Below, piece by piece: positions 36,574-46,047 of a DNA stretch of 59,405 nucleotides. Numbering within the stretch: the stretch's first letter is position 1; each line of letters starts with the position of its first letter. The stretch is taken from contig NZ_MLYR01000055.1 of NCBI RefSeq assembly GCF_001866655.1, positions 1 through 59,405 on the forward strand. Direction: 5' to 3'. The notes beneath the pieces are model-generated. The model was not told the DNA's origin and did not search any database. It saw nothing but the letters and a program-made list of their open reading frames with translations. Source of the stretch: Bacillus sp. MUM 116 (GTDB taxonomy: Bacteria > Bacillota > Bacilli > Bacillales > Cytobacillaceae). The translations under genes and the position numbers were made by a program.

Positions 36574-37203
36574 GTTTGCTTTTTCGAAAGCTAATTTTAA
36601 TCCGAATACTATTAAAACGAGTCCAGTTATACCTTCCATGGCCCTGTTGATGGAAGGTCTTTTAATAAATGCACTAATTTGATTAATTAACGAAATATAA
36701 AATAAGAACCAGATAATAGTTAAAATGGTATAGGTAATTCCCATTAAAAGAAATGGAATAAATGTAGTGCTGTTCACCTCGACAAACTGAGGTAAAAAAG
36801 TTAAGAAAAATACCGCAACTTTTGGATTTAATAAGTTCGTTAAAAATCCCTGTTTAAAACAAGACTTTCCTTGATAGTTATTTTTCGGAAGGATTTCGTT
36901 CTCTACTAAGTTTTTATTATTTTTTAATGACCAGAGAGTTTTTACACCTAAGTAAAACAAATAAATCGCGCCAACAAACTTAAAAATTGAAAAGACCATG
37001 GCAGATTTTACAATGATTGCTGACAGCCCGACCACAGCAGCTGTTGTATGAATCATCAGAGCACAGCAGGTGCCAAATACAGTTTTTAATCCCCCGTTTT
37101 TACCAATAGTAAGCGTGTTTTTTGTTGCAATGGCCGTATCAGGACCCGGCAAGATAATTAGTACAATACACATAATAATAAATAGATAAAAATTATGAAT
37201 CAA
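36571..37203 (-). CDS. LysE/RhtB-family amino acid exporter
   Basis: The 210-residue membrane protein has six hydrophobic segments and the LysE signature ILPGPDTAIATKNTLTIGKNGGLK near the N terminus, with a central LNPKVAVFFLTFLPQF. It should export amino acids or homoserine lactone-like compounds; the substrate is unknown. The start is TTG after GAGGGGAGAAAG. It is convergent with the ABC-F pseudogene. Confidence 0.9.
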   Translation of the reverse strand: MIHNFYLFIIMCIVLIILPGPDTAIATKNTLTIGKNGGLKTVFGTCCALMIHTTAAVVGLSAIIVKSAMVFSIFKFVGAIYLFYLGVKTLWSLKNNKNLVENEILPKNNYQGKSCFKQGFLTNLLNPKVAVFFLTFLPQFVEVNSTTFIPFLLMGITYTILTIIWFLFYISLINQISAFIKRPSINRAMEGITGLVLIVFGLKLAFEKAN

Positions 37204-37481
37204 CTTTCTCCCCTCTTTCAGTTAGCATAGTGATGAACTACGCTTTCAATATGCTAGCAATCGCTAACAAGCTGATACCTACTTTATTTACATTTCCATC
37301 ATCCCCATATCCATTTTTGTATGGTAATCATAACAAACTTTTGCATAATTATGAATTGTTATTTTCGGAAATAGACTATTGCAGCTTCGAAAGACATTGA
37401 AAAACATGTATTAAATTGCTAATAGAGCTGCGTTCCTTTATCCTTAGAGTAGATATTTTCAAACAGAAATGAGTTGATTTT

Positions 37482-38651
37482 TTGCAAACAAAAAGTGCTT
37501 TGCCGATTTTATTTTTTGTTATGTTTTTAGTGATGATTGGTTTCGGAATCATCATCCCTGTCCTCCCGTTTTACGTTGAACAAATCGGGGCTACGCCTAC
37601 AGAACTGGGACTTTTAATGGCGGTTTATTCCTTCATGCAACTGATTTTTGCCCCCATCTGGGGACGGATCTCAGATCGGTTCGGCCGTAAACCGGTAATG
37701 ATGATTGGAATTGCGGGTCTTGGGATTTCTTTTTTAATCCAGGGGCTGTCGACGCAATTATGGATGCTGTTTGCAGCAAGAATTCTTGGCGGTATGCTCT
37801 CTTCTGCCAATATGCCCACCGCAATGGCCTATGTCGCTGATATCACAACAGCAGAAAATCGCGGTAAAGGAATGGGGATTATTGGAGCTGCAACAGGTCT
37901 TGGCTTTGTTTTTGGACCGGCGGTTGGTGGGATTTTTTCAAAAATAAGCTTAGGACTTCCATTTTTGCTTGCCAGTGGTTCTTCCTTTATTACCTTAATC
38001 CTTGTATTTTTATTACTAAAAGAATCATCAAAGAAGAAATCGGTTGAAAAAAGACCATCCTTGTTTCAGGCTTTTAGTGGTCCAACATCCATTTTATTTG
38101 TTATGCAATTATTGATTTCTTTATCACTTTCAGGTTTAGAAGCAACTTTTGCTTATTTCGCTGCCAAAAAGGCAGGTATGGATACAAGAGAACTTGGGTA
38201 TGTATTTATGATTATGGGGTTCGCTAGCGCTATGATTCAGGGCGGATTGGTTGGCAGGTTAACGAAAAAATATGGAGAAAGGGTAGTTATTCAAGGAGGC
38301 ATCCTCCTCTCGGGGATTGGCTTTGGACTCATTTTACTGGTACATAGTTTTCTAACGGCAGCTATTTATTTAACGATTTTTGGAATTGGAAATGGTGTGA
38401 TACGTCCAAGTGTTTCCTCACTACTAACAAAATCTTCCTCAGCCGGGCATGGTAGTTTGACGGGTTTGCTGTCCTCCTTTGATTCATTAGGCAGGATAGT
38501 CGGTCCACCACTTGGTGGTTGGTTATTTTCAATTACCGTTGGCATGCCCTATATTTCAGGAGCTGTCATCTCAGTGTTGGCCTTGATTCTCTTCCAAGTC
38601 TACCGCCCAGCAATTAAATTAAGAAATACAACTAATAAAGCAGGAATCTAA
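37482..38651 (+). CDS. Major facilitator superfamily drug exporter (TetA/NorA-like)
   Basis: The 389-residue protein has 12 predicted membrane segments and MFS antiporter motif A, GRISDRFGRKPVMM, plus motif C-like GAATGLGFVFGPAVGG. These are hallmarks of DHA1 multidrug or tetracycline exporters. The start is probably TTG at 37,482 but the ribosome site (GAGTTGATTTT) is weak. A terminator follows. No regulator is adjacent. Confidence 0.88.
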   Translation: MQTKSALPILFFVMFLVMIGFGIIIPVLPFYVEQIGATPTELGLLMAVYSFMQLIFAPIWGRISDRFGRKPVMMIGIAGLGISFLIQGLSTQLWMLFAARILGGMLSSANMPTAMAYVADITTAENRGKGMGIIGAATGLGFVFGPAVGGIFSKISLGLPFLLASGSSFITLILVFLLLKESSKKKSVEKRPSLFQAFSGPTSILFVMQLLISLSLSGLEATFAYFAAKKAGMDTRELGYVFMIMGFASAMIQGGLVGRLTKKYGERVVIQGGILLSGIGFGLILLVHSFLTAAIYLTIFGIGNGVIRPSVSSLLTKSSSAGHGSLTGLLSSFDSLGRIVGPPLGGWLFSITVGMPYISGAVISVLALILFQVYRPAIKLRNTTNKAGI

Positions 38652-38668
38652 AGAGGTTCCTGCTTTTC
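38637..38668 (+). terminator. Terminator of the MFS gene
   Basis: AAAGCAGGAA/TTCCTGCTTT stem, 10-base loop containing the stop codon, then T. Confidence 0.8.
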
Positions 38669-38735
38669 TAGTTCTTTGATTATGATTTAAGTTAAAAAAA
38701 ATCAAGGGAAAGAAATTTTATAGAAATCAGAATGG

Positions 38736-39533
38736 CTATTTTTTAAATTGGGTAAAAAATAATAATTCATTTCGGAACTTGTCTAAAAATTCTTCGAAAG
38801 AGGATTGGATTAATTGAGGAAATAGCGTTTCGAGTGATTCTTTATATTCCTGGCCTAATGCTTCCCGCAAATAGATAAAGTTATGAAATAATAGTGCTTT
38901 TTCAAAATCAATCCCTAATTCATATAAGCCGATCGATAATTCATCTTTTGGTATTTGTTTAATTTTTTTGTAAACTTTTTCGTTTTTTTCTATTAGCTTT
39001 TTATTTAGATAATAGATGACATAATCTGTATAAATCATTTGACCAATATCATTTGTTTCTTTATTTGAATGATTAAAACCAATAACATGGTTTTCCTTAC
39101 TTTCACGGATGATATAGGTTTTATTTCCTTTTAAATGAGTAATAAAATTTTTTACGCGCTTATCAAAAATTTTATCAAATTCAATAATTTGTTGAAGTTT
39201 TACAGCAAAATCCCGATGTTCTTCCCCAACTACAAATAGGCGGTCGACAATGGGTAACAGGTTCAACACCCCTTCTGATAGCTGACTAGATGCATCGTAA
39301 ATGATAATGTCGAATTCCTTTTTCATTTCTTTAATTTTTCGCTTTTTTTCTGTTAGAGATAATTTTGAGAATTCATGAATTAACTCATTTGAATTTTCTT
39401 CTTTTTCTAAAGTTCCATATGAAATAAATGCAGCAGATAGCGTAGTGTTCGTTTTTAGCCATTGATAAACGGATAATGACAATTCCGTTACACCTGATTT
39501 TGCTTTTGGAGAATAGAAACCGACCAAGTACAA
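38736..39533 (-). CDS. ParA/MinD-like protein with atypical P-loop
   Basis: The 265-residue protein starts LVGFYSPKAKSGVTELSLSVYQWL, which aligns with the deviant Walker A of MinD/ParA (SxKGGxGKT) but lacks the Lys-Thr/Ser that bind phosphate. A Walker B-like FDIIIYDASSQL follows and then LLPIVDRLFVVG. It is likely a P-loop-fold protein that no longer hydrolyses ATP; the C-terminal 110 residues are lysine-rich helices with no family I recognise. The start is TTG after CAGGTGAAAGGAA. It is downstream of an LCP gene on the same strand, though a terminator lies between. Confidence 0.7.
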   Translation of the reverse strand: MYLVGFYSPKAKSGVTELSLSVYQWLKTNTTLSAAFISYGTLEKEENSNELIHEFSKLSLTEKKRKIKEMKKEFDIIIYDASSQLSEGVLNLLPIVDRLFVVGEEHRDFAVKLQQIIEFDKIFDKRVKNFITHLKGNKTYIIRESKENHVIGFNHSNKETNDIGQMIYTDYVIYYLNKKLIEKNEKVYKKIKQIPKDELSIGLYELGIDFEKALLFHNFIYLREALGQEYKESLETLFPQLIQSSFEEFLDKFRNELLFFTQFKK

Positions 39534-39660
39534 TTCCTTTCACCTGCCTTATATTACAAGTATTTGCATGAGCTGGATTTCCTTTCAACACTTATTAATA
39601 TAGTGTACAGTTTTGTCCAGCCTGCTGAAACGGCGCTTTCACTAGGTTCTTATCTACAAA

Positions 39661-39691
39661 AAAAGCTAACCGAATAAATCGATTAGCTTTT
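39661..39691 (-). terminator. Terminator of the LCP gene
   Basis: AAAAGCTAATCG/CGGTTAGCTTTT stem (G-U pair) followed by T on the minus strand. Confidence 0.85.
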
Positions 39692-39701
39692 TTCATGGTT
39701 A

Positions 39702-40646
39702 TTAGCTGTTAGTAGTTGGGCCTAAAAATTTTTCGATTGCGGCCTTATTTTCATCGAGATTAATACTTAGCACATCTCCTACATTATCAAATCGTTCATT
39801 AGTGAAGGAACCATCGACTGGGACGCGAAGTGTTTGTATGTTAGAGGATTGATTCGTAATCAAATCCTTCCCCAAAGAAAATAAAGTGGATGAATCGATA
39901 TTGGTTTCAATGTAAGGATTGATAACTCCTAATAGCTTAGGAATCTTGACAATACTTCCCATACTTAATGCCTGATCCTCCAATTTAGCGATAACCTCTT
40001 GCTGCCTCTCTACCCGGCCGAAGTCACTTTGGTTATCATGTCTAAACCGGACATATCCTAATAACTTATCCCCATGCAGCGTTTGCTTCCCAGGGTTTAA
40101 CGTTATTCCAATTCCATACTTCATTTGATGCGGAACATCCACTTCAATTCCATCAGGTGCGATAACATCTACCACCTTGGAAAATCCTTTAAAATCGACC
40201 ATGGCAAAATAATTTACATCAATATTAAAATTTTCCTCAATGGTTTGTCGTAAAAGCTCCGGCCCACCAAAGGCATAGGCTGCATTTATTTTTTGCTTTC
40301 CGTGACCTGGTATATCCACATATGTATCTCGCATAATCGAAATTAATTTTGCTTGATGAGAATTTTGATCATAGTGGGCAATCATAATCGAATCTGTTCT
40401 TGAATGCTTCTCACCTCGTGAATCGCTTCCTAAAAGAAGAACATTGATTTTTCCAAACTTTACTTCCGTTCCTTTAAACGTGTCAGCCTGTTTGTTATTC
40501 GTTATGTTACTTCCAGCCTCTGCAATCGAAATCCCTTGCTTATATTGATAAAATGAATAAGTGCCGATAAAAATAATCATCAATATAAAAAACAGTCCAA
40601 ATACTCTTTTCCAACGTACTTTCCTTCTTCTACTTACCTTTTCCAT
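39702..40646 (-). CDS. LytR-CpsA-Psr (LCP) family cell wall glycopolymer ligase
   Basis: The 314-residue protein has a short cytoplasmic tail with RRRK, one membrane segment (about residues 17-35) and an extracellular LCP domain. It carries LLLGSDSRGE, the SIMRDTYVDIP Arg-Asp pair, and RFRHDNQSDFGRVERQQ, which bind the polyprenyl-pyrophosphate and Mg. LCP enzymes attach teichoic acids or capsule to peptidoglycan. The ATG follows CGGAGGTACGAG; an upstream ATG nine codons earlier has no ribosome site. Confidence 0.93.
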   Translation of the reverse strand: MEKVSRRRKVRWKRVFGLFFILMIIFIGTYSFYQYKQGISIAEAGSNITNNKQADTFKGTEVKFGKINVLLLGSDSRGEKHSRTDSIMIAHYDQNSHQAKLISIMRDTYVDIPGHGKQKINAAYAFGGPELLRQTIEENFNIDVNYFAMVDFKGFSKVVDVIAPDGIEVDVPHQMKYGIGITLNPGKQTLHGDKLLGYVRFRHDNQSDFGRVERQQEVIAKLEDQALSMGSIVKIPKLLGVINPYIETNIDSSTLFSLGKDLITNQSSNIQTLRVPVDGSFTNERFDNVGDVLSINLDENKAAIEKFLGPTTNS

Positions 40647-40871
40647 CTCGTACCTCCGGTTTGTAAATGCCAAGTTAACAAAAAAATTATTCTTTTTTAT
40701 TTTAAGTTATTATTAGTAATAATTTAATTACAAAATGGTAAATAAAAGATTAAGTTTTTACTACTCGGAAAAAGTCAGAGTCCGAAAACCGTGAATTAAA
40801 ATTAATCATATGTCGTTCGGACATGCATACAATGGGTTATGAAGATGTAATTGGTAAAGGAGCCGGGAATC

Positions 40872-41216
40872 ATGAAATCTTTCACTCAATTCACGTCAAT
40901 ACTAGCCCTTTTTTTCTTATTAGCTTTTGCAGCCTATCTTGATTCGCCTTTTTCGTTTATTAATAAAAATCACTCCTACACGGCAACGGCGATCAAACAA
41001 AAAGTCGCTAGGCCTGTAACGGCCGCGCCTTCTGATGAAGGGCCGGATTTAGAAGAGAAACTGGAAAAAGTTGAAAAAGTTGATGGATACTTCGTGGAAA
41101 CCTATCAGGAATATGAAGTATACAAGGATGATAAAGGTAAAGTGATCAAAGAAATTCCGACCGACCACACCGAAACATTAAAATATTGGGATTATAGTCA
41201 AAATAATGGTGAATAA
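40872..41216 (+). CDS. Small single-pass membrane protein of unknown function (114 aa)
   Basis: A hydrophobic segment (about residues 8-25) is followed by an exported or cytoplasmic region with a charged coiled-coil-like stretch (LEEKLEKVEKV) and a Tyr-rich end. I do not recognise a family. ATG is nine bases after AAAGGAG. It is divergent from the LCP gene, so a surface role is plausible but not shown. A weak hairpin follows (AAGGCTG/CAGCCTT near 41,236). Confidence 0.7.
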   Translation: MKSFTQFTSILALFFLLAFAAYLDSPFSFINKNHSYTATAIKQKVARPVTAAPSDEGPDLEEKLEKVEKVDGYFVETYQEYEVYKDDKGKVIKEIPTDHTETLKYWDYSQNNGE

Positions 41217-41390
41217 GAGGTTAATTCTCTGGTAAAAAGGCTGCTGCTAGGATCCGACAGCCTTAATTATTAGGGATAATATAGTTAATGATAAGTTTCC
41301 ACTCCTCTTTATTTTCCAATGGAATCTGTAAGTGAATGAATGGATTTTATAAAATTGTCAAAAATGAAAGTTGAGGAGGTAGAAAATCCA

Positions 41391-41807
41391 ATGACAATAA
41401 TCGTAAAATTTGTAACTTGTCTTGTTGCTTATGCAGTGGCATTAGATCTTTTTTTCGATGCGACATGGGTGGATATTGTTTGGTTTAGTGTAATGATGAC
41501 AATTGTTTCATACCTTGGGGACAGGATTTTGCTCTCAAAAATTGGAAATAAGAATACTCTTATTGCAGATTTTATCCTGGCGTATATGGTTGTTTGGATT
41601 TTTGGCAGTGTCCTTCTTGATAATTATATGCAAATCGCTTGGGGAAGTTTGATTTCAGCTATAATTATTACGGCTGGTGAGTATTTCGTTCACCGGTTGC
41701 TGCATCGTTCCATACCAGAGGACAGCAACAAGAGGAATGCCATTCCGGACCGGCTTGCATATGGAATGGAAATGTCCGAGGAGCATGAGCCGTTAAAGAA
41801 AAAGTAA
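41391..41807 (+). CDS. DUF2512 (YndM-like) membrane protein
   Basis: The 138-residue protein has four hydrophobic segments and a charged tail ending EPLKKK. It fits the DUF2512/YndM family of small Bacillus membrane proteins of unknown function. The ATG is 10 bases after GAGGAGGT; the track further upstream is not translated from a good site. A terminator follows. Confidence 0.75.
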   Translation: MTIIVKFVTCLVAYAVALDLFFDATWVDIVWFSVMMTIVSYLGDRILLSKIGNKNTLIADFILAYMVVWIFGSVLLDNYMQIAWGSLISAIIITAGEYFVHRLLHRSIPEDSNKRNAIPDRLAYGMEMSEEHEPLKKK

Positions 41808-41842
41808 AATCAGTTCATAAGATAAAAACAAATTAATGTAGA

Positions 41843-41875
41843 AAGGTCTTCCTATTTTAAGGAAGGCCTTTTTTA
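41843..41875 (+). terminator. Terminator of the DUF2512 gene
   Basis: AAGGTCTTCCT pairs with AGGAAGGCCTT and six T follow. Confidence 0.88.
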
Positions 41876-42085
41876 GTTCATTAAATGGAAATAAACTGGC
41901 GATTCAAATAACGATTTACATGAAAGGAAAAATCTTGATTCCAAAAGTGAACTTTTTGTGACAAAAATGTGAAAGATTTAAAAACATATACTCAAACGGC
42001 TATATATTTGGTATATTTGTATAGCTTTTTTACATTGCAACGTTATATAAGTAAAAAACAAATTAGAACGAAAGGGGTACTTACA

Positions 42086-43012
42086 TTGAGTAAATGGAAC
42101 CAATTTGCTAAATATGGTATTTTAGCAGTTTTGGGTATGGTTCTTTTAGCAGGGTGTGATAAAAGTAATTTTATCGTCCTTGACCCGAAAGGTCCGGTCG
42201 CCCATCAAGAGTTAAATTTAATTATTATTTCTGCTGTTTTATGTGCTGTTGTCATTATTCCGGTAATAGGTATTTTCATTTATATTGCTGTTAAATATCG
42301 AGACAAGCCAGACAACAAAGCTCCCTATCAACCTGAATGGGCTGATAGCAAAATTTTGGAGATCGTATGGTGGGGAATTCCGGTAGTCATCGTTGCGATT
42401 CTAGGTGTATTTACTGCAAAAACAACATTGAATTTAACAAAACCACCAGTTAAAGATGTGAAACCAATGGTGGTCCAAGTAACTTCATTGGATTGGAAAT
42501 GGATGTTTACCTATCCTGATAAAAAAATTGCAACTGTAAATTATGCTGAAATTCCAGCAGGCGTTCCGGTTCAATTTGTTTTAACTTCGGATGCGCCGAT
42601 GAATTCCTTCTGGATTCCTCAATTAGGCGGTCAGGAATATACCATGCCGGGAATGTCCATGGGCTTATGGCTGCAGGCTGATAAAGTTGGAGAATACTTC
42701 GGTTCCGGAGCCAACTTTACTGGTAAAGGATTCGCTCATATGCAATTTAGAGTGAAATCAGTTACTCAAGCTAATTTTGATAAATGGGCAGAAGGTATTA
42801 AGAAAAGCTCCCCTGTCTTAACAAAAGCTGGTTATGACAAATTATCCAAACCAAGTACAGAGAAAGAGTTAAGCTTTTCATCATATCCTAAGGGATTATT
42901 CCAAGACATTGTGAACAAAAACGGCGGTATTTACTACGATCACATGAAGCATATGAACATGAGTGATAGTGCTGAAATGAAGTCAATGCCTGGCATGGAT
43001 ATGGGAAAATAA
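42086..43012 (+). CDS. qoxA: Menaquinol oxidase (cytochrome aa3-600) subunit II, QoxA
   Basis: The 308-residue lipoprotein has the lipobox LLAGC near residue 26, two membrane segments and a cupredoxin-like domain (PMVVQVTSLDWKWMFTYPD). It lacks the Cys-Glu-Cys CuA site of cytochrome c oxidases, so it belongs to the quinol oxidases. The C terminus is Met/His-rich (MKHMNMSDSAEMKSMPGMDMG). The start is TTG eight bases after AAAGGGG. First gene of qoxABCD. Confidence 0.95.
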   Translation: MSKWNQFAKYGILAVLGMVLLAGCDKSNFIVLDPKGPVAHQELNLIIISAVLCAVVIIPVIGIFIYIAVKYRDKPDNKAPYQPEWADSKILEIVWWGIPVVIVAILGVFTAKTTLNLTKPPVKDVKPMVVQVTSLDWKWMFTYPDKKIATVNYAEIPAGVPVQFVLTSDAPMNSFWIPQLGGQEYTMPGMSMGLWLQADKVGEYFGSGANFTGKGFAHMQFRVKSVTQANFDKWAEGIKKSSPVLTKAGYDKLSKPSTEKELSFSSYPKGLFQDIVNKNGGIYYDHMKHMNMSDSAEMKSMPGMDMGK

Positions 43013-43033
43013 ACTAACAGGAGGAAATTATCA

Positions 43034-45019
43034 ATGGATAACTCGCATTTTTTTGTCACCGGCGATCCTATGATTTATGGTGCCGATGTTTCGATTGTTT
43101 TAGCCATGATTGCGGTTGTATTTTCTCTCACCTATTTCAAAAAATGGGGTTGGTTATGGAGAGAATGGATTACAACTGTTGACCATAAAAAAATTGGTAT
43201 TATGTATCTCCTAGCCGCTTTGCTTATGCTTTTCCGCGGTGGGGTCGATGCAATCTTAATGCGTATTCAACTTGCATTTCCAGATATGCATTTCTTAGAA
43301 TCTGAACACTATAATGAAATTTTCACAACGCATGGAACGATTATGATTTTATTTATGGCGATGCCATTTATGTTTGGTTTATTTAACATGGTTGTTCCAT
43401 TGCAAATTGGTGCGCGAGACGTTGCATACCCAATGTTAAACGCAGTCAGCTTTTGGTTATTCTTTATTGGAGCAATGCTCTTTAATATTTCCTTTGTAAT
43501 CGGTGGTTCAGCGAATGCCGGCTGGCTATCTTATCCACCTTTATCTGAAAGTCAATTTAGCCCGGGTCCTGGTCAAAACTTCTGGATTTGGGGAATTCAA
43601 ATTTCGGGTATCGGAAGTTTAGCAACAGGTATTAACTTTGTTGTTACCATCTTAAAAATGCGTACACCATCAATGCGCTTAAAAGATATGCCGTTATTTT
43701 CATGGTCTGTTTTAGCATCATCAATTGCTATTTTAGGTGCTTTCCCTATTTTGACTGTTACTTTAATCATGTTAACGATTGACCGCATGCTTGGTGGACA
43801 CTTCTTTACAATGACTGCCGGCGGTAACCCAATGTTATGGGTTAACTTGATTTGGATGTGGGGTCACCCAGAAGTTTATATTGTTGTATTACCTGCTTTC
43901 GGTGTGTTCTCTGAAATTGTTGCTACATTTTCGAAGAAACGTATTTTTGGTTATGGTTCAATGGTATTCTCTATGATTGCCATCTCTGTTGTTTCTTATT
44001 ACACTTGGGTGCACCATTTCTTTACAATGGGTGCCGGTGCGGACGTAAATATTGTTTTTGCGATTTGTACGATGATCATTGCGATCCCAACAGGTGTTAA
44101 GATCTTTAACTGGCTGTTTACGATGTACCGCGGACGTGTTCGCTTATCACAGCCAATGCTTTGGTTTTATGCATTCGTACCTTGTTTCCTTGTTGGTGGT
44201 GCAACAGGCGTTATGCTTGCAGCTGCCCCAGCAGACTATCAATACCATAACAGTTACTTCCTGATTGCCCACTTCCACCAAGTATTAATCGGTGGTGTAG
44301 TGTTCGGCTACCTTGCTGGTCTATATTATTGGTGGCCAAAACTATTCGGCTTTAAGTTAAACGAACGTTTAGGAAAATGGGGATTCTGGTTGTGGCAAAT
44401 TGGTTTCTATGTATGCTTTATGCCACAGTACGCACTTGGATTTATGGGTATGACTCGTCGTATTTATACGTATAACCAATCAGCAGGTTGGGATATGGGT
44501 TGGGCACCGCTTAACTTAATCTCTACAGTTGGTGCATTCTTTATGGGTATCGGTTTCGTCTTCCAAGTTTGGCAAATTCTTTATAGTATTAAACACGGTG
44601 AACGTGATGTAACCGGTGATGCTTGGGATGGCCGTACATTAGAATGGTCAATTCCATCCCCTCCTCCAGTTTATAACTTTGCGATTTTACCAAAAGCAAA
44701 TGGCAAGGATGCTTGGTGGTATCAAAAAGAAGAAATGAAAAAAGAAGGCTATAAACCTGAACCAGTGAAATATGAACCGATTCATATGCCAAAAAATACT
44801 GGTATTCCTTTCATCATGTCTTGCTTCTTCTTTATTGCTGGTTTTGGATTTACGTTTGATTGGATTTGGATGGGAGTCATCGGATTAATTGGTGTTGCCT
44901 TAACATTAATTACTCGTTCATTCCAATATGACACTGATTATTATATTACTGTAGAAGAAATCGAGCGAACTGAAAAAGCAATAAAGAACAATATGTCGGT
45001 TCAACGAACTGCAAACTAG
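43034..45019 (+). CDS. qoxB: Menaquinol oxidase subunit I, QoxB
   Basis: The 661-residue heme-copper oxidase core subunit has WGHPEVYIVVLPAFG (CuB His and the His-Tyr crosslink region), WVHHFFTMGAG and HFHQVLIGG, giving the heme A and CuB ligands. Quinol oxidases of this type are longer than caa3 subunit I. ATG follows AGGAGGAAATTATCA, 21 bases after qoxA. Confidence 0.97.
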   Translation: MDNSHFFVTGDPMIYGADVSIVLAMIAVVFSLTYFKKWGWLWREWITTVDHKKIGIMYLLAALLMLFRGGVDAILMRIQLAFPDMHFLESEHYNEIFTTHGTIMILFMAMPFMFGLFNMVVPLQIGARDVAYPMLNAVSFWLFFIGAMLFNISFVIGGSANAGWLSYPPLSESQFSPGPGQNFWIWGIQISGIGSLATGINFVVTILKMRTPSMRLKDMPLFSWSVLASSIAILGAFPILTVTLIMLTIDRMLGGHFFTMTAGGNPMLWVNLIWMWGHPEVYIVVLPAFGVFSEIVATFSKKRIFGYGSMVFSMIAISVVSYYTWVHHFFTMGAGADVNIVFAICTMIIAIPTGVKIFNWLFTMYRGRVRLSQPMLWFYAFVPCFLVGGATGVMLAAAPADYQYHNSYFLIAHFHQVLIGGVVFGYLAGLYYWWPKLFGFKLNERLGKWGFWLWQIGFYVCFMPQYALGFMGMTRRIYTYNQSAGWDMGWAPLNLISTVGAFFMGIGFVFQVWQILYSIKHGERDVTGDAWDGRTLEWSIPSPPPVYNFAILPKANGKDAWWYQKEEMKKEGYKPEPVKYEPIHMPKNTGIPFIMSCFFFIAGFGFTFDWIWMGVIGLIGVALTLITRSFQYDTDYYITVEEIERTEKAIKNNMSVQRTAN

Positions 45020-45031
45020 GAGGTTAAAAAC

Positions 45032-45637
45032 ATGCAACATAGCGCTTCAGCTCATGTTTCTGACCATGATCATGGTCATGTTGACCAAGAAGGATTAAAG
45101 GTTTTAGGATTCTGGATATTCCTTGTAACTGACTGTCTATTATTTGCAACCTTCTTTGCAGCGTATGCGGTCTTGCACACTCATACAAACGGAGGGTTCA
45201 CAGCAAAGGAATTCGATGTTCCAGGATTTATCCTTGAGACTTTTATTCTTTTAATTAGTTCATTCACAAGTGGTTTAGCCGTTTTGGCCATGCATAAAGG
45301 CAATAAAAAAGGTCTTATCAATTGGTTAATTGTAACGATAGCTCTTGGTGCTGTATTCGTAGGTCTTGAAGTCAACGAATTTGTAAATATGGTTCATGAA
45401 GGTGCAACTCTTCAAAGCAGCGCCTTCCTTACTTCCTTCTTTTGTTTAGTTGGAACACACGGCGTTCACGTTTCTTTCGGTATCCTTTGGATTCTTGGAA
45501 TTATTGTTCAAATCAAGAAAAAAGGAATAACTGAAGTTACAAAACGAAAAGTTTCCATTGTCAGTCTGTATTGGCACTTCCTAGATGCTGTCTGGATCTT
45601 TATCTTTACTGTCGTTTATTTAATGGGGGTGATGTAA
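45032..45637 (+). CDS. qoxC: Menaquinol oxidase subunit III, QoxC
   Basis: The 201-residue subunit III has five membrane segments, a His-rich N terminus (HDHGHVDQEG) and LVGTHGVHVSFGILW. It is 12 bases after qoxB with AGGAGGTTAAAAAC as ribosome site. Confidence 0.96.
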   Translation: MQHSASAHVSDHDHGHVDQEGLKVLGFWIFLVTDCLLFATFFAAYAVLHTHTNGGFTAKEFDVPGFILETFILLISSFTSGLAVLAMHKGNKKGLINWLIVTIALGAVFVGLEVNEFVNMVHEGATLQSSAFLTSFFCLVGTHGVHVSFGILWILGIIVQIKKKGITEVTKRKVSIVSLYWHFLDAVWIFIFTVVYLMGVM

Positions 45638-45638
45638 C

Positions 45639-45950
45639 ATGTCAGCACATGGACACGAACACACAGGTTCCGTCAAAGCATATGTGACAGGTTTCATTCT
45701 TTCGATTATTTTGACCATCATCCCTCTTGTTCTTGTTTTAAATCATATGATGGCAAAATCAGCGCTTATGTTCAGTATATTGATCGCAGCTGTTTTACAG
45801 TTTATCCTTCAATTATTCTTCTTCATGCATATTCGTGATGGTGAAGGACCAAGATACAATGTAATGGCATTAGTCTTAGGGATTATTTTCGTCGCAACGA
45901 TTGTTGCCGGATCGGTTTGGATTATGTCGTTTAACTCTCAAGTTCATTAA
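45639..45950 (+). CDS. qoxD: Menaquinol oxidase subunit IV, QoxD
   Basis: The 103-residue protein has three membrane segments and the family pattern HGHEHTGSVKAYVTGF and LFFFMHIRDG. It starts two bases after qoxC stops, with the ribosome site inside qoxC (GGGGGTG). Confidence 0.95.
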   Translation: MSAHGHEHTGSVKAYVTGFILSIILTIIPLVLVLNHMMAKSALMFSILIAAVLQFILQLFFFMHIRDGEGPRYNVMALVLGIIFVATIVAGSVWIMSFNSQVH

Positions 45951-45960
45951 TAAATGCTTT

Positions 45961-45997
45961 TCAGTGCCCAGCGATTCATAAGATTGCTGGGCACTGA
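45961..45997 (+). terminator. Hairpin after qoxD
   Basis: A 12-bp perfect stem TCAGTGCCCAGC/GCTGGGCACTGA ends the operon; no long T run follows, so it may stabilise the 3' end or allow read-through to ctaA. Confidence 0.65.
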
Positions 45998-46047
45998 AGA
46001 TTTATTTTACAGAAATGTAAAAGGTTTCTACATTGGAGGTGCCATCG

